Shown here piece after piece: positions 6,309 to 7,596 of a DNA stretch of 7,596 bases. Source of the stretch: Methanoregula sp. (lineage in GTDB: Archaea > Halobacteriota > Methanomicrobia > Methanomicrobiales > Methanospirillaceae); the NCBI GenBank assembly GCA_028711405.1, contig JAQTSH010000073.1:1-7596 (forward strand), given 5' to 3'. The position numbers and the translations under genes are program-made. Each line of letters starts with the position of its first letter. The stretch's first letter is position 1. Below the pieces are notes generated by a model. It saw only the letters and a program-made list of their open reading frames with translations, was not told where the DNA came from and made no database searches.

Positions 6309-7596
6309 ATGACCAGCTTTGAACCCAAAAAAACGATCAAGGAGATCAGCCCCATTGACGTCTACAAACTTCTCCCCAAGACGAACTGCCGCGAGTGTGG
6401 CGAGGCAAATTGTATGGCATATGCCACGCGGGTGGTGAACGGCGAACTCTCGATTGCCGATTGCCCGCCACTTGCGGGTACGGAGTACAGGAGCGCCTGC
6501 GAAAAACTCACGAGTCTCATGGCACCGCCGGTGAAGACCGTCACAGTCGGGATCGGCAGCCGGGCGATAAAGATTGGCGGGAAGTATGTGCTCTCGCGGC
6601 ATGAATTCACGTATCACAACCCGGCACCGATCGCGATCGATATCGCTGATGATCTGCCAGAACAGGAACGCGCTGCACGGGTACGATCCATCCGGGATTT
6701 TTCCTATAATTATATTGGTCGCAATCTCTCCGTTGATGCGATTGCGATCCGGTCGACTAATAACGATCCTGCTGCTTTTGCCGCTGCGATAAAAGCAGTT
6801 GCCGGTGAGACGGATCTCCCGCTCATCCTCTGCGCATATGATCCGGTCATCATGGCAGCCGGGATCGCCCCGGTAAAAGAGAACCGTCCGTTGTTGTACG
6901 CGGCGACGCGGGACAACTGGAAAGCGATGGCTGACCTTGCGCTCCTGTATCACTGTCCGCTCGTCGTGTCCGCCCCGCAGGATATCGCCCTCCTGCGTTC
7001 GCTTACAAAAACTCTCGTGGAATATGGCGTCACCGATCTCGTGCTCGATCCGGGGACCATCATGGAACCCGGTCTTGCAACCACGATCCACACCTTCTCG
7101 CAGGTACGCCGGGCGGTGTTCCAAAAGAACGATGAGTTGTTGGGCTTTCCCCTGCTGGGTACGCCCATCACCGCGTGGTTCTCCCCGGAGATCTCGACTG
7201 ACGTGCTCCAGTGGAAGGAAGCCTGCATGGCATCGATGCTGATCTCCCGGTATGCCGATCTCCTGATCCTGCATAGTCTCGAAGGCTGGGTGCTCCTCCC
7301 GCAGCTTATCTGGCGGTTCAACTGCTACACCGACCCGCGCAAACCGGTCTCGGTCGATGCCGGGGTCAAAACATTTGGTTCTCCCACCCGGATGTCACCG
7401 GTTCTTATCACGACAAACTATGCGCTGACCTATTTCACGGTCGAATCAGATATCAAGTCTGCCAATATTGACTGTTACCTGATCGTTGTCGATACCGGGG
7501 GTATCAGTGTCGAGAGCGCAGTTGCCGGCAGGTATCTCACCGCAGAGGTCATGGCTCAGGCATTGCGGGACTATCATGTTGACGACCTGGTGGATC
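6309..7596 (+). CDS. cdhE: CODH/ACS complex gamma subunit, large subunit of corrinoid iron-sulfur protein (partial, 3' end missing)
   Basis: The frame opens at ATG 6309 and stays open for 429 complete codons to the window edge; the family is usually about 460-470 residues, so roughly the last 35-40 are missing. Near the N-terminus C27, C30, C35 and C52 form C-x2-C-x4-C-x16-C, the [4Fe-4S] site that supplies the low-potential electron to reactivate cobalt. A TIM barrel occupies about residues 75-350, including LILCAYDP and TDLVLDPGTIMEPG. The C-terminal corrinoid-binding domain begins near MSPVLITTNYALTYFTV (362-378) and continues through YLIVVDTGGISVESAVA to the edge. Known role: it accepts the methyl group from methyl-tetrahydromethanopterin and hands it to the A-cluster of CdhC; it works as a heterodimer with CdhD in the cytoplasm. 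No frameshift or missing cluster ligand is visible. Confidence 0.95.
   Translation, partial: MTSFEPKKTIKEISPIDVYKLLPKTNCRECGEANCMAYATRVVNGELSIADCPPLAGTEYRSACEKLTSLMAPPVKTVTVGIGSRAIKIGGKYVLSRHEFTYHNPAPIAIDIADDLPEQERAARVRSIRDFSYNYIGRNLSVDAIAIRSTNNDPAAFAAAIKAVAGETDLPLILCAYDPVIMAAGIAPVKENRPLLYAATRDNWKAMADLALLYHCPLVVSAPQDIALLRSLTKTLVEYGVTDLVLDPGTIMEPGLATTIHTFSQVRRAVFQKNDELLGFPLLGTPITAWFSPEISTDVLQWKEACMASMLISRYADLLILHSLEGWVLLPQLIWRFNCYTDPRKPVSVDAGVKTFGSPTRMSPVLITTNYALTYFTVESDIKSANIDCYLIVVDTGGISVESAVAGRYLTAEVMAQALRDYHVDDLVD

Noticed and set aside
6051..7274. Minus-strand open frame of 407 codons opposite cdhD and cdhE
   Set aside because: The + strand here encodes cdhE with its Fe-S motif and TIM barrel in an unbroken frame. 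The antisense frame is long only because codon bias leaves few stops in that register, and its product looks like no protein family.
1..7596. CRISPR array, insertion sequence, tRNA/rRNA, or a new defence or biosynthetic system
   Set aside because: Apart from the 500-742 gap the window is filled by well-known CODH/ACS genes. I saw no spaced direct repeats, transposase motifs, structural RNA or unexplained coding region.

Overview
The window holds most of an archaeal CODH/ACS (ACDS) operon, all on the + strand: the 3' end of a CooC-type nickel-insertion ATPase gene, then cdhA, cdhB, cdhC, cdhD, and cdhE cut off by the right edge. A methanogenic euryarchaeon is indicated by three features: CdhA carries an extra pair of ferredoxin-like [4Fe-4S] motifs, CdhC is the short form without the bacterial N-terminal domain, and a CdhB epsilon subunit is present. 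Sequence flavour and gene content are closest to my memory of Methanomicrobiales (Methanoregula-like). That placement is inference and could not be tested here.

Layout: 2-499 is the C-terminal part of CooC. 500-742 is a gene-free gap with a striking dyad symmetry at 701-726, just ahead of cdhA. 743-3133 is cdhA (CODH alpha). 3139-3678 is cdhB (epsilon). 3683-5068 is cdhC (acetyl-CoA synthase beta). 5070-6296 is cdhD (small corrinoid-protein subunit, delta). 6309-7596 is cdhE (large corrinoid Fe-S subunit, gamma), open at the right edge. Spacing from cdhA to cdhE is only 1-12 nt and most genes have clear Shine-Dalgarno sequences, so they are almost certainly one transcript.

How they work together: CdhA (with CdhB) reduces CO2 to CO or oxidises CO at its Ni-Fe-S C-cluster. 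CdhD and CdhE carry a methyl group, taken from tetrahydromethanopterin, on a corrinoid cofactor. CdhC joins CO, methyl and CoA at the Ni-Ni-[4Fe-4S] A-cluster. CooC supplies nickel to the CODH. In a hydrogenotrophic methanogen this makes acetyl-CoA for biosynthesis; in an aceticlastic one it splits acetate. The sequence alone does not decide the direction.

No undescribed multi-gene system is visible. The points most worth a second look are the palindrome ahead of cdhA, the ambiguous N-terminus of CdhA with an 18-codon ORF beside it, the changed histidine relay in CdhA, and the position of cooC upstream of cdhA rather than between cdhC and cdhD.
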